From NCBI GenBank assembly GCA_964495085.1, contig CAZBUK010000009.1, forward strand, positions 1 to 64,000: DNA of 64,000 nucleotides, read 5' to 3'. Position 1 is the stretch's first letter. Every line of letters begins with the position of its first letter. The notes under the pieces are model-generated. The model saw only the letters and a program-made list of their open reading frames with translations. It was not told where the DNA came from and searched no databases. Below are positions 26,748 through 35,504 of this stretch, piece by piece. The DNA is from CAZBUK01 sp964495085. Its GTDB lineage: Bacteria > Bacteroidota > Ignavibacteria > T3Sed10-11. The translations under genes were made by a program, and so were the position numbers.

Positions 26748-28562
26748 GTGAAGAAAAACCGCACCAAGATCATCATCATCATTATTTCGGTTTTATTATC
26801 GCTCTATTTTCTTCTTCCGACCTATAAAGATTACCAGTACAACAAGACCTTAAACACTCTCACCGGCGCAGATAGCATCTCGTATTTCGAATCGAACGAG
26901 TCCGATATCCGTAAAGCGCGCCTTGAGCGGATGAAACTCGGTCTCGATCTGCAGGGAGGTATGCGGGTCGTCCTCGAGGTCGATGTCGTGAGACTGCTTG
27001 ACGATCTCGCACAGAACAAGGACGAACAATTCGAGTCGCTCATGCAGCAGGTACGCGAAGAAGTCGCGCGAACCGATGAAGCGGCTCTCGACATTTTTGC
27101 GTCTGTATTCGGCGATGTCGGCGTCCGGTTGAGCAGATATTACGGAAGTATACGCGACAGCGACGATCAGATAATTCGGAATTTACGATCGAACGCCGAC
27201 GGAGCAATTGACCGGGCGATTCAGATCGTCAGAAACCGGGTCGACCAGTACGGAGTTTCGGAACCGAGCATCCAGAAAATGGGCGCACGGCGAATCATCG
27301 TCGAGTTACCCGGAGTAACGAACGAAGACGAGGTCCGCCGGCTTCTCCGGGGAACCGCGCGGCTCGAATTCCGACTCCTCCGGGAACCGGAAATCGTGTT
27401 TAACGTCATCGGAAGAATCGACGATCTCCTCTCGCGCGAGGCGGATCCGGAGGCAGACCGCGACACCGCAGACGCTCCGATCGATCTGACCGAGGCGGAG
27501 CTCCGCGAACGCCATCCCTTTTTATACTATGTCAGGCCCGAGCAGCAGGGATCGGGAGTTTCCTACGTATCGGAAGACCACCGCGAACGCGTCAACAGAA
27601 TTCTGCAGCGGGAGGACGTACGCGCGCTTTTCCCGTCCAACTTCAATTTCGCATGGTCGGCGCGGCATCAATTCATCGCCGAGGGCAAACAGTACTACGC
27701 GCTCTACGGAACCTATTCGGATCCGGAGCTGACCGGCAGTGTTGTTACGGACGCTCAGGCGACCATCGATCCGAATTTCAACCAGCCGATCGTCACCATG
27801 ACGATGAACAGCGAGGGATCGAGGGAATGGGCGCGTATCACCGGCGCTAATATCGGCAAACAGGTCGCAATTGTACTCGACGATGCGGTCTTTTCCGCCC
27901 CCGTCGTACGCAACCGCATCACGGGAGGTCGCTCGCAGATCGAGGGGTTGGAGAGCACCGATGAAGCGCGGCTGCTCGAGATCATTCTCAAGGCGGGCGC
28001 CTTGCCGGCACCCGTTGCGATCATCGAACAGCGGACGGTCGGACCATCGCTCGGAGAGGATTCGATCCGTCGCGGATTGTCCTCGACCGCCTTCGCGTTC
28101 GGACTGACGGTACTGTTCATGATCTTCTACTATCGTACGGCCGGTTCAATCGCCGACGTCGCCCTGCTCTTCAACGTAGTCTTTATTCTCGGCGTTCTTG
28201 CAGGATTCCAGGCGACGCTCACGCTGCCCGGCATCGCCGGCATCATCCTCACCATCGGTATGGCGGTCGATGCGAACGTGCTCATCTTCGAGCGCATCCG
28301 TGAGGAGGAAGCGACCGGAAAGACGCTCAGGGCTTCGATCGACGCCGGGTACTCGAAAGCGTTCAGCGCAATTATCGATGCGAACATTACAACGTTTCTC
28401 GTCGGCATTATTCTATATCAGTTCGGCACGGGGCCCGTACAGGGGTTTGCACTTACCTTGATGATCGGCATCGTTGCCAGCTTGTTCAGTGCAATCGTCA
28501 TCACGAGGGTTATCTTCGATATACTGACCGAACGCAAGACCGCGCATGTCAGCTTCGGCTGA
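26748..28562 (+). CDS. secD: Protein translocase subunit SecD
   Basis: SecD, with SecF, uses the proton-motive force to help complete protein export. The 604-residue protein starts at GTG 26748 with a strong GAGGGAGG site upstream. It has an N-terminal membrane helix, the LGLDLQGGMRVVLEVD motif, and the periplasmic P1 domain with QIVRNRVDQYGVSEPSIQ and the IIVELPGV strand. The C-terminal block of five helices contains GLTVLFMIFYYRTAGSIADVA, ITIGMAVDANVLIFERIREE and IDANITTFLVGIILYQFGTGP, all quoted in part. A SecF gene follows 61 bases downstream. Confidence 0.97.
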   Translation: MKKNRTKIIIIIISVLLSLYFLLPTYKDYQYNKTLNTLTGADSISYFESNESDIRKARLERMKLGLDLQGGMRVVLEVDVVRLLDDLAQNKDEQFESLMQQVREEVARTDEAALDIFASVFGDVGVRLSRYYGSIRDSDDQIIRNLRSNADGAIDRAIQIVRNRVDQYGVSEPSIQKMGARRIIVELPGVTNEDEVRRLLRGTARLEFRLLREPEIVFNVIGRIDDLLSREADPEADRDTADAPIDLTEAELRERHPFLYYVRPEQQGSGVSYVSEDHRERVNRILQREDVRALFPSNFNFAWSARHQFIAEGKQYYALYGTYSDPELTGSVVTDAQATIDPNFNQPIVTMTMNSEGSREWARITGANIGKQVAIVLDDAVFSAPVVRNRITGGRSQIEGLESTDEARLLEIILKAGALPAPVAIIEQRTVGPSLGEDSIRRGLSSTAFAFGLTVLFMIFYYRTAGSIADVALLFNVVFILGVLAGFQATLTLPGIAGIILTIGMAVDANVLIFERIREEEATGKTLRASIDAGYSKAFSAIIDANITTFLVGIILYQFGTGPVQGFALTLMIGIVASLFSAIVITRVIFDILTERKTAHVSFG

Positions 28563-28623
28563 GCGCCGGAACCGTTTGTGCAATATTTTCTATACCGAAT
28601 TTTTTTCCGAAGGAGTTTTTTAG

Positions 28624-29559
28624 ATGCGTCTTCTATCCAAAACGAATATAGATTTTATGGGTTTGCGGAAGACCTTTTATATGATATCGGCGGTGATCAT
28701 TCTGGTCGGCGTCGCATCCATTGTGTATAAAGGCATCGATTGGGGTATCGATTTCGTAGGAGGTACCGAGTTGGTCATTGAGTTTGAGCAGGAAGTACCG
28801 ATCGGAGATATCCGCTCGGTACTCACAACCGCCGGTTTCGAGCAGGCGGAGATCAAGACTTTCGGCACTCCCCGGGATATCCTGATCCGGACCATTCAGC
28901 AGGACGAGGAGGCCCAGGTGCGGGAAAATATACTGCGTACCCTCACGGAATCCTTCCAGGACAACCCGATTACCATACTCCGCGAAGATACGATCGGACC
29001 GCGCATCGGTGCGGAATTGCGACGCGACGCGACGACGGCTTTGGTGGTCGCCCTTTTCGCAATTCTCGGATATATCGCAATACGCTTCAAGTTTATGTAC
29101 GGCGTCGGGGCAGTTGCCGCGCTGTTCCACGACATTCTCGTCACTGTCGGCATGCTTGCCCTGCTGAACGGACTCTCTCCGTACCTCAACCTGGAGATAA
29201 CCCAGAATGTGATTGCCGCTATTCTTACCATCATCGGTCTTTCGGTGAACGATACCGTCGTGATCTTCGATCGCATTCGCGAAAACCTGAAGCTGTACCG
29301 GAGCTGGAGTATGTACGATGTGATTAATAAGAGCATCAACGACACACTGAGCCGGACTATCATTACCTCAGGAACCGTGCTGATCGTGCTCGTGGTGTTG
29401 TTCATTTTCGGAGGCGAGGTTACCCGCGGATTTGCGTTTACCCTCATCATCGGAGTCATTACGGGTACCTATTCCTCCATTTATATTGCGAGCGCGCTCA
29501 TCATCGAATGGGTGAACAGAAATCAGCAGAAAACGCATCTTGCACAGAAGGTATCCTAA
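28624..29559 (+). CDS. secF: Protein translocase subunit SecF
   Basis: A 311-residue SecF. It shows GIDWGIDFVGGTELVIEF (SecD/F motif), the TLREDTIGPRIG region, five C-terminal helices, the LSVNDTVVIFDRIRENL signature and the INDTLSRTIITSGTVLIVL block, quoted in part. Its start at ATG 28624 is preceded by AAGGAGTTTTTTAG. It forms a membrane complex with SecD and SecYEG. Transcription probably continues from the secD promoter and may read through to the STAS gene, whose start is 30 bases past the secF stop. Confidence 0.97.
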   Translation: MRLLSKTNIDFMGLRKTFYMISAVIILVGVASIVYKGIDWGIDFVGGTELVIEFEQEVPIGDIRSVLTTAGFEQAEIKTFGTPRDILIRTIQQDEEAQVRENILRTLTESFQDNPITILREDTIGPRIGAELRRDATTALVVALFAILGYIAIRFKFMYGVGAVAALFHDILVTVGMLALLNGLSPYLNLEITQNVIAAILTIIGLSVNDTVVIFDRIRENLKLYRSWSMYDVINKSINDTLSRTIITSGTVLIVLVVLFIFGGEVTRGFAFTLIIGVITGTYSSIYIASALIIEWVNRNQQKTHLAQKVS

Positions 29560-29589
29560 CACGATTAAACTACAGGCGAGGAGTATCCC

Positions 29590-29931
29590 GTGGACCTTAC
29601 CGTATCGGAACAACAGGACGTAACGGTCATTTCACTGCAGGGGAATATTATGGGAGGACCGGATGCGACTGCACTCAACGATAAGCTGCATGAAATGATT
29701 GAGGGGGGGAAGAAGAAGATTGTCGTCGATCTCGACCAAGTGAAGATCATGAACAGTTCGGGACTCGGGATGCTCATCGGCGGATTAACCACCATGCGGA
29801 ACGTGGGAGGCGATCTGAAAATCGCCCGCGCGTCTCAGAAGATTTCGGGTTTGATAACGGTTGCCAAGTTGGGGTCGATTTTCCCGAATTTTCCGTCGGT
29901 TGGGGAGGCTGTAGACGACTTCAACAGATAA
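29590..29931 (+). CDS. STAS-domain anti-sigma factor antagonist
   Basis: A 113-residue SpoIIAA/RsbV-like protein starting at GTG 29590. The STAS fold shows DLTVSEQQDVTVISLQGNIMG and the phosphorylation-site loop IMNSSGLGMLIGGLTTMRN, in which the second serine is the usual target of an anti-sigma kinase. It ends with GLITVAKLGSIFPNFPSVGEAVDDF. In known systems the unphosphorylated form releases a sigma factor. The PP2C phosphatase at 56242-57345 could be a functional partner, but that link is an inference. It lies 30 bases after secF. Confidence 0.9.
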   Translation: MDLTVSEQQDVTVISLQGNIMGGPDATALNDKLHEMIEGGKKKIVVDLDQVKIMNSSGLGMLIGGLTTMRNVGGDLKIARASQKISGLITVAKLGSIFPNFPSVGEAVDDFNR

Positions 29932-29954
29932 GTTCTTCATCGAATCTCTCTCTG

Positions 29955-30006
29955 AACTCCGGTAAATCTGGGATTGCGGCTTGACGGATCCCGCCGGAGT
30001 TTTTTT
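29955..30006 (+). terminator. Terminator between the STAS gene and purA
   Basis: AACTCCGG and CCGGAGTT form an 8-bp stem with an inner GGGAT/ATCCC stem, followed by seven T. It separates the secDF-STAS transcript from purA. Confidence 0.75.
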
Positions 30007-30040
30007 ACGTTTCACCTCGCAGAGGAAAGGAATTCATCGC

Positions 30041-31312
30041 ATGCCCGTCCATGTTATCATCGGCTCTCAGTGGGGGGACGAAGGAAAAGGAAAGATCGTC
30101 GACCACCTGAGCGAGCACGTCGACATTGTCGCACGATACCAGGGAGGAGCAAATGCCGGACATACCGTCGTCATCGGCAAACAGGAATATATTCTTCACC
30201 TCATCCCCTCGGGCATCTTCAACGACGATGTTACCTGCGTCATCGGAAACGGGGTAGTCGTCGACCCCGTAGCCCTGCTCGACGAGATCGAGATGCTCAG
30301 GTCGTTCGGACTCGAGATCGACGGCAGATTGCTCATCAGCCACAACGCCCACCTGATCATGCCTTACCATAAACTGCTCGACCGGCTTCGCGAGGAACAA
30401 TCCGCCAGGATAGGAACGACGGGACGCGGGATCGGTCCGGCATACATCGATAAATTCACGCGCACCGGCATAAGGATCGTCGACCTGCTCGACCGGGATA
30501 CGCTGGCGCAGAAGATCAAGCTCAATCTCGAGGAAAAGAACAAAGTCCTGAGGAGTATTTACGAGAAAGAGGAACTCGACGTCGACGAGATGATCAACGA
30601 ATACCAGGAATTCGATAAAAAGATCGATGAATTCATTACCGACACCTCATATTACCTCAATCAGGCATTGAAGGCCGGTAAGCGGATCCTCGCGGAAGGT
30701 GCGCAGGGCTCGCTGCTCGATATCGACCATGGCACCTATCCGTACGTTACCTCATCGAATCCGACGAGCGGCGGCGCCTGTACCGGACTCGGAATTCCGC
30801 CGACAGCGATCAACGAAATCACCGGCATCGTTAAAGCATACACGACGAGAGTGGGCAACGGTCCCTTCCCTACCGAGCTCAGCGGCGAGCAGGGAGAACA
30901 GCTGAGACAGTGGGGGAACGAATTCGGCGCGACGACCGGCCGCCCGCGCAGATGCGGATGGTTCGATGCGATGCTCCTGCAGTACTCGATCCGGGTGAAC
31001 GGAATTCAAAAAATGGCGCTTACAAAACTCGATGTGCTCAGCCACCTTGAGGAAATTTCGATCTGTACGGGATATATGCATAAGGGGAGAGCATTGCGGA
31101 CATTTCCGACCGACATACGGACCCTCGAATCGATCGAACCGGTCTATGAAAAATTGCCCGGTTGGACCTGTTCGCTGTCCGACTTTACCGATTATTGTTA
31201 TCTGCCGCAGAACGCAAAGGCGTATATTGAACGTATAGAGGAGTTGTTGGGAATTCCCGCAAGCCTGATATCAGTCGGTGCACGAAGAGACCAGACCATC
31301 GTTAAAACATGA
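30041..31312 (+). CDS. purA: Adenylosuccinate synthetase
   Basis: PurA converts IMP and aspartate to adenylosuccinate with GTP, the first committed step to AMP. ATG 30041 (MPVHVIIGSQWGDEGKGK) was chosen: GGAAAGGA lies upstream and the P-loop-like GDEGKGK is at the conserved distance. A start at 29981 would add 20 unsupported residues. Other blocks are YQGGANAGHTVV, GTTGRGIGPAY, LAEGAQGSLLDIDHGTYPYVTSSN in part, TRVGNGPFPTE, and GRPRRCGWFDAMLL. The protein is 423 residues, the usual length. It is preceded by a terminator and followed by the histidine kinase gene. Confidence 0.97.
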   Translation: MPVHVIIGSQWGDEGKGKIVDHLSEHVDIVARYQGGANAGHTVVIGKQEYILHLIPSGIFNDDVTCVIGNGVVVDPVALLDEIEMLRSFGLEIDGRLLISHNAHLIMPYHKLLDRLREEQSARIGTTGRGIGPAYIDKFTRTGIRIVDLLDRDTLAQKIKLNLEEKNKVLRSIYEKEELDVDEMINEYQEFDKKIDEFITDTSYYLNQALKAGKRILAEGAQGSLLDIDHGTYPYVTSSNPTSGGACTGLGIPPTAINEITGIVKAYTTRVGNGPFPTELSGEQGEQLRQWGNEFGATTGRPRRCGWFDAMLLQYSIRVNGIQKMALTKLDVLSHLEEISICTGYMHKGRALRTFPTDIRTLESIEPVYEKLPGWTCSLSDFTDYCYLPQNAKAYIERIEELLGIPASLISVGARRDQTIVKT

Positions 31313-31412
31313 CTCATAAACGTTTAATCGGAACGTCCTCCCGTCGCCGATCGGAGAATGATTCGCCCGGACTCCCGCTGCAGGAGAATCCTCTTTCTTC
31401 CCGAGGCCGGCG

Positions 31413-32627
31413 ATGGCACGGATGATCAACACCCCCCGCTCCGCTAACCTGAAAATAGCGCTTCTCGCCGGTGCGTTCATACTGGTTGCCGCTTTGCTGA
31501 TCTATACTCAATTTACCATATCCCGGCTGCAGCAGAAAGAGCGGGAAGTAGCAGACCTGTACGCCCGTTCGCTCGAATACATCGCTTCGGGAGAGTCGGA
31601 TAGCGGGGATTTCTCGTTCATCTTCGACGAGATCATCAAAGCAATCGATTTCCCGATCATTATCAGCGATAGCCGGAAGGAACCGATCGGTCCGTACGAA
31701 AATTTCGCACGTAATATTAACCTCGATTCCGCTGCAGCTCCGGAGCTGCAGCGCGAGCAATTGCGCAGACTCATCGAGAAGATGGACGCCCGAACCCCGC
31801 CGATACGGGTGACCTACCAGGACTCGATCGTCCTGAACCACCTGCATTACGGTGAATCGGAACTAATCCGGCAATTGAAATGGCTCCCGGTGATCGAGAT
31901 AGCTCTCGCGGGACTGTTCATCCTGATCGGCTATATCGGGTTCAGCTACATCAAGCGAAACGAACAGTCGAACATATGGGTCGGCATGGCGAAGGAGACC
32001 GCGCATCAGATCGGTACTCCCCTCTCGAGCATTATGGGATGGATCGAGCTGCTCCGCGAGCACGGGAGGGATCACCCGCAGTTGCTCGATACGATCGATG
32101 AGCTCGATAAAGATGTCGGGCGGATGAATAAAATAGCCGCCCGCTTCTCGAAGATCGGATCAACCCCCGACCTGCGCGAAGAATCGATCCGGGAGGTCCT
32201 CTCGAACGTCGTCACTTACTTCGAACGGCGCCTGCCGCAGATGAAGAAGCAGGTGACCATTCGACTTCACATCGAGCAGGATGTGAGGATACGGATAAAT
32301 GCGGAGCTCTTCGAATGGGTAATTGAGAATCTGATCAAAAACGCTCTGGATGCTATCGAGCAATATCCGGGTACGATCACGATGAATGTCGCAAGCAGGC
32401 CGCATGCACTGATTATCGACATCTCCGATACGGGACGGGGCATCGACAAGAAGTTCAGAAAGGATATTTTCCGTCCTGGGTTCAGCACGAAACAGCGGGG
32501 GTGGGGACTCGGACTCAGTCTCTCAAAACGCATCATCGAGAACTATCACAACGGGAAACTGGTCCTGAAGGAAAGCCGTATCGGCGAAGGAACGACGTTC
32601 CGCATCAAGCTCAGGATCAAGTCATAG
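31413..32627 (+). CDS. Membrane sensor histidine kinase
   Basis: A 404-residue HisKA/HATPase kinase. It has a membrane helix near the N-terminus (about 14-34), a short periplasmic domain of about 115 residues and a second helix (about 153-175), leading to the H-box AKETAHQIGTPLSSIMGWIELL. The ATPase domain shows the N-box WVIENLIKNALDAIE, G1 DISDTGRGID, and G2 GFSTKQRGWGLGLSLSKRII. The unusual AHQIGTPLSS H-box, in which the residue after His is Gln, is typical of a Bacteroidota-rich kinase group. No response regulator gene is adjacent. The signal is unknown. Confidence 0.93.
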   Translation: MARMINTPRSANLKIALLAGAFILVAALLIYTQFTISRLQQKEREVADLYARSLEYIASGESDSGDFSFIFDEIIKAIDFPIIISDSRKEPIGPYENFARNINLDSAAAPELQREQLRRLIEKMDARTPPIRVTYQDSIVLNHLHYGESELIRQLKWLPVIEIALAGLFILIGYIGFSYIKRNEQSNIWVGMAKETAHQIGTPLSSIMGWIELLREHGRDHPQLLDTIDELDKDVGRMNKIAARFSKIGSTPDLREESIREVLSNVVTYFERRLPQMKKQVTIRLHIEQDVRIRINAELFEWVIENLIKNALDAIEQYPGTITMNVASRPHALIIDISDTGRGIDKKFRKDIFRPGFSTKQRGWGLGLSLSKRIIENYHNGKLVLKESRIGEGTTFRIKLRIKS

Positions 32628-33362
32628 AACCGGGGGAATAAATTCCTGGGCATCGAACCGCTGGCCCGTGATATCGGCGGACATGTCGGATGCGAGGTAA
32701 TAAAATACGTTCAGAATGTCCTCCGGCTTTTTCAGTTTCGACTGATCTTCATCGGGATATGCCGCTCTTCGCATATCGGTCGCCATACCACCCGGATTGA
32801 CTATATTCACCCGGATATTCCGGCCCTTCAGCTCCTCCGCGAGCATGAACGAAAATCCTTCGAGACCGAATTTCGATGCAAGATAGGCTCCCCATTTCGG
32901 CTTTCCCACCGATCCCACTCCGGAACTGAGGTTGACGATCGAGCCGGCTTTCCGGTCTATCATCGACGGGAGAAACGATTTTGTGAGGAGGAAGGATCCG
33001 TGCAGATTAACTTCGATGACTTCGCGCCAGGCGACGTAGGGATAATCGTTTACTTCGATTCGCGGACCGAGGATTGATGCGTTATTAATGAGCACATCGA
33101 CGCGGCCGAATCTCTCGAGCGTTTTCTTCGCAAAGATTTCGACATGGGTATGTTCGCTTACATCGAACGGCATGGCGAAAACGCTCCCATTGTTTCGCCG
33201 TATGGTGCGTTCTACCATCTGCAGGCGATCGGCATTCCGGGCGCAGATGGCAAGACGGGCTCCTTTCACGGCGAAACCGAAAGCGAGCGCTCTTCCCAGT
33301 CCTTTCGACGCGCCGGTAACGACAACCACTCTGTCCTGAAGATCATCCCAAGTCGGTTGCAT
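32622..33362 (-). CDS. Short-chain dehydrogenase/reductase
   Basis: A classical SDR with the cofactor motif VVVTGASKGLGRALAFG, the NNASILG motif, SSGVGSVGKPKWGAYLASKFG (catalytic Ser and YxxxK) and PGGMATDMRR. ATG 33362 (MQPTWDDLQDR) was preferred over a start at 33398 that adds 12 residues without a ribosome binding site. The 246-residue enzyme reduces or oxidises an alcohol/ketone of unknown identity. It is convergent with the histidine kinase gene, whose end it overlaps by 6 bases. It may share a transcript with the VOC gene 57 bases upstream. Confidence 0.88.
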   Translation of the reverse strand: MQPTWDDLQDRVVVVTGASKGLGRALAFGFAVKGARLAICARNADRLQMVERTIRRNNGSVFAMPFDVSEHTHVEIFAKKTLERFGRVDVLINNASILGPRIEVNDYPYVAWREVIEVNLHGSFLLTKSFLPSMIDRKAGSIVNLSSGVGSVGKPKWGAYLASKFGLEGFSFMLAEELKGRNIRVNIVNPGGMATDMRRAAYPDEDQSKLKKPEDILNVFYYLASDMSADITGQRFDAQEFIPPVL

Positions 33363-33419
33363 GAAATCTAAAATAACAAAATGGTCAGGAATTTGCAAAG
33401 ATTTGGAAAGATATAGATT

Positions 33420-33836
33420 TCAGCGGTTCGGGCTGACAATTTCCAACTTGTTGCCGTCGGGATCGAGAAAATAAACGGTGTCGTTGTTTCTTCGCTTCGC
33501 GGGTCCGAACGTGATACGCGTCTGACTTTCCCGAATGCGGCGGCAGAGTTCCTCAAATCCCCCGGGATCCACCTCGAACGCTATATGATTAAGGGCTGAA
33601 GCGGTATGATCCGGTGGAGCTTCTGTTGGTAGCAGGCCGTCGGGGAGACGGAACAGGGCGAGCTCAGCCCGGCCCAGGCTGAGTCGTGCCTGATGGTCGT
33701 CGGACTCGATCAACCGTAATCCGACCACAGTTACATAAAATTGCACTGAACGTTCGATATCGGTAACATTCAGCGCGACATGATGGAATCGTTTTGGTGA
33801 GAGAGGTTTTCCGACGAGGGAATCGGTATTGTGCAT
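33420..33836 (-). CDS. VOC-superfamily (glyoxalase-like) protein
   Basis: A 138-residue vicinal-oxygen-chelate protein with a paired beta-alpha-beta-beta-beta fold. KRFHHVALNVTDIERSVQFYVTVVGLRL supplies the first metal His, ALNHIAFEVDPGGFEEL the second, and FLDPDGNKLEIVSPN a C-terminal Glu ligand (quoted in parts). Members act as metal-dependent lyases, dioxygenases or binding proteins. The reaction here is not known. It sits 9 bases downstream of the ECF sigma gene. Confidence 0.87.
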   Translation of the reverse strand: MHNTDSLVGKPLSPKRFHHVALNVTDIERSVQFYVTVVGLRLIESDDHQARLSLGRAELALFRLPDGLLPTEAPPDHTASALNHIAFEVDPGGFEELCRRIRESQTRITFGPAKRRNNDTVYFLDPDGNKLEIVSPNR

Positions 33837-33845
33837 GACACATCC

Positions 33846-34433
33846 TCAATCCAGCGTTGCGAGAAACTCCTCGACTTCGTATCCCCGCTTCCGGGCATAG
33901 TCCGCCAGTCTTTCGCCGAGGGCTTTCCTTGCACGGTGCAGTCTCGAACGGACGGTACCGATCGGAATGTCGAAGAATTCGGCCAGTTCCTCATAGGTGA
34001 ATCCCTCGATATCACGCAGTACGATTGCCGTCCGGAAATTTTCCGGAAGATCCGAAAGTGCACCGCTTACGTCGTCGTCGAGCAGATTGCGATACATAAG
34101 CTCACGGGCGTCGGTGGTATCGAGACTCGAATGCATCGAATCCAGATATGAGAACTCGGATTCGTCGAATGCAAGGTTGTCGGGCTCGCGGGATTTTTTC
34201 CGGTAATCGTTGATATACGAGTTTTTCATTATGCGGAATAACCACGCACGGGCGTTTGTCCCTTTTTGATATTTATCGAAGAACCGGTAGGCTTTCAGGT
34301 AGGTGTCCTGCAGTAGGTCCTTCGCCGCGTTGTGTTCGTTGGTAAGCCAGAGTGCGTAGTTATATAGTGAGTCCATATGGGGGACCATCTCTTCCATGAA
34401 CTCGCCCTGCTTGTGTAAAACCCTCGTCGCCAT
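33846..34433 (-). CDS. ECF-type RNA polymerase sigma factor
   Basis: A second ECF sigma factor, 195 residues from ATG 34433 (MATRVLHKQ), which has AAAGGGG upstream. Longer in-frame starts lack this. Region 2 reads NAAKDLLQDTYLKAYRFFDKY and GTNARAWLFRIMKNSYINDYRKK; region 4 reads LPENFRTAIVLRDIEGFTYEELAEFF and DIPIGTVRSRLHRARKAL. It resembles the SigH/RpoE-like stress group. No anti-sigma gene is adjacent: upstream is a flavin reductase and downstream a VOC protein, which hints at a redox stress role, though this is an inference. Confidence 0.93.
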   Translation of the reverse strand: MATRVLHKQGEFMEEMVPHMDSLYNYALWLTNEHNAAKDLLQDTYLKAYRFFDKYQKGTNARAWLFRIMKNSYINDYRKKSREPDNLAFDESEFSYLDSMHSSLDTTDARELMYRNLLDDDVSGALSDLPENFRTAIVLRDIEGFTYEELAEFFDIPIGTVRSRLHRARKALGERLADYARKRGYEVEEFLATLD

Positions 34434-34464
34434 GGTTTCCGACCCCTTTCTGAGAAACTGCTGT

Positions 34465-34965
34465 TTAGCGTGTAAGAGACTTATAATCGCTCCTGAAATA
34501 GAGCAACGGAGCTGCATCCGGACTGACAAGCGCCAGATCGGTTATCTCGCCAACGAATATGGTATGATCGCCGCCGTCGTACGTGTATCTGAGCGTGCAT
34601 TCAAGATAGCCGAGCGTCCTTCCGAGAATCGGCAGACCGTTTTCAGAAATAAAGTAATCGATGTCGGAGAACTTCGAATTCTCATTCTCTTTCCCGGCAA
34701 AAATCCGGGCAACGCTCTCCTGTTCGAGTGAAAGAATGTTAACGGCGAACTTACCCGTCTGAGTGATGATCGATGTAGTTACCGCATCTTTATCAAGGCA
34801 AACGAGGATGAGCATCGGATCAAGGGAAACAGAGCAGAATGAACTGACTGTCATTCCATGCGGCTCACCACGTAATGAGACCGAGACGACAGTGACACCG
34901 GTCGCGAACCTGCTCATCACTTTTTTAAAATCGGTCGTTCCGATAATTCTTTCCCTGGTCTGCAT
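34465..34965 (-). CDS. Flavin reductase-like (FMN split-barrel) protein
   Basis: A 166-residue flavin reductase domain protein. The segments FKKVMSRFATGVTVVSVSL, HGMTVSSFCSVSLDPMLILVCLD, and the C-terminal YTYDGGDHTIFVGEITDL (with the conserved GDH motif) define the family, which supplies reduced FMN/FAD to monooxygenases. It is 31 bases upstream of the ECF sigma gene on the same strand, so the two are likely co-transcribed. No oxygenase partner is present nearby. Confidence 0.9.
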   Translation of the reverse strand: MQTRERIIGTTDFKKVMSRFATGVTVVSVSLRGEPHGMTVSSFCSVSLDPMLILVCLDKDAVTTSIITQTGKFAVNILSLEQESVARIFAGKENENSKFSDIDYFISENGLPILGRTLGYLECTLRYTYDGGDHTIFVGEITDLALVSPDAAPLLYFRSDYKSLTR

Positions 34966-35504
34966 TTCATTCTCGAATGGAATAACTTTGATCGACAGAT
35001 GCCTTAATATCAGGCAAAAGCCGTGCCTATCGGTTTATACCTAATATTTTTAATGGTATATGAGAAATTGACGGATAGATTGACGTTTCATAAAGAAACG
35101 CCAGATCTTAAATAAGTATTTATAACGCTCATATCGCTTATTCAAATGTTTCAACATAATCTGTGCTGTTCTATAATGAAACACAATATATAGACTTTAC
35201 TGCCATAATTCAAGTTTCTTATTAATTCCAATAAAATATCCGTGAAAAGGTTTATGAGAAGGAAAAATTTAATACTGAGGTGATGTCCGGTGTCTTACAT
35301 CTAATTCCCTGCTCCTGTTCCCGGGAGCGAAACAGATTTTAACTATTGAGTCCATCCCATCGAATTTAACTTGATTCTATCCATGACCCGAAATAGCTTA
35401 GAAGGTAATGAGGATTGAAATGCCCGATCTCACTAAAGAAGTATGATAAACTGCATAAGGTAGCTTTACTGAGGGATGTCGAAACCCGACACCTGTATGA
35501 CTGA
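34966..35504. other. AT-rich intergenic stretch, nothing recognised
   Basis: About 540 bases upstream of the flavin reductase gene and downstream of the sigma-54 regulator gene. It is visibly AT-rich. An 8-bp hairpin (GACGTTTC-ataaa-GAAACGCC, near 35090) is the only structure noticed. No coding frame with a ribosome binding site, and no tRNA or terminator, was found. Confidence 0.4.

Noticed and set aside
31309..31425. 38-aa frame whose ATG overlaps the purA TGA and which ends just inside the histidine kinase start
   Set aside because: Very short and basic with no domain. The overlaps are probably chance, although coupling to the kinase cannot be excluded.
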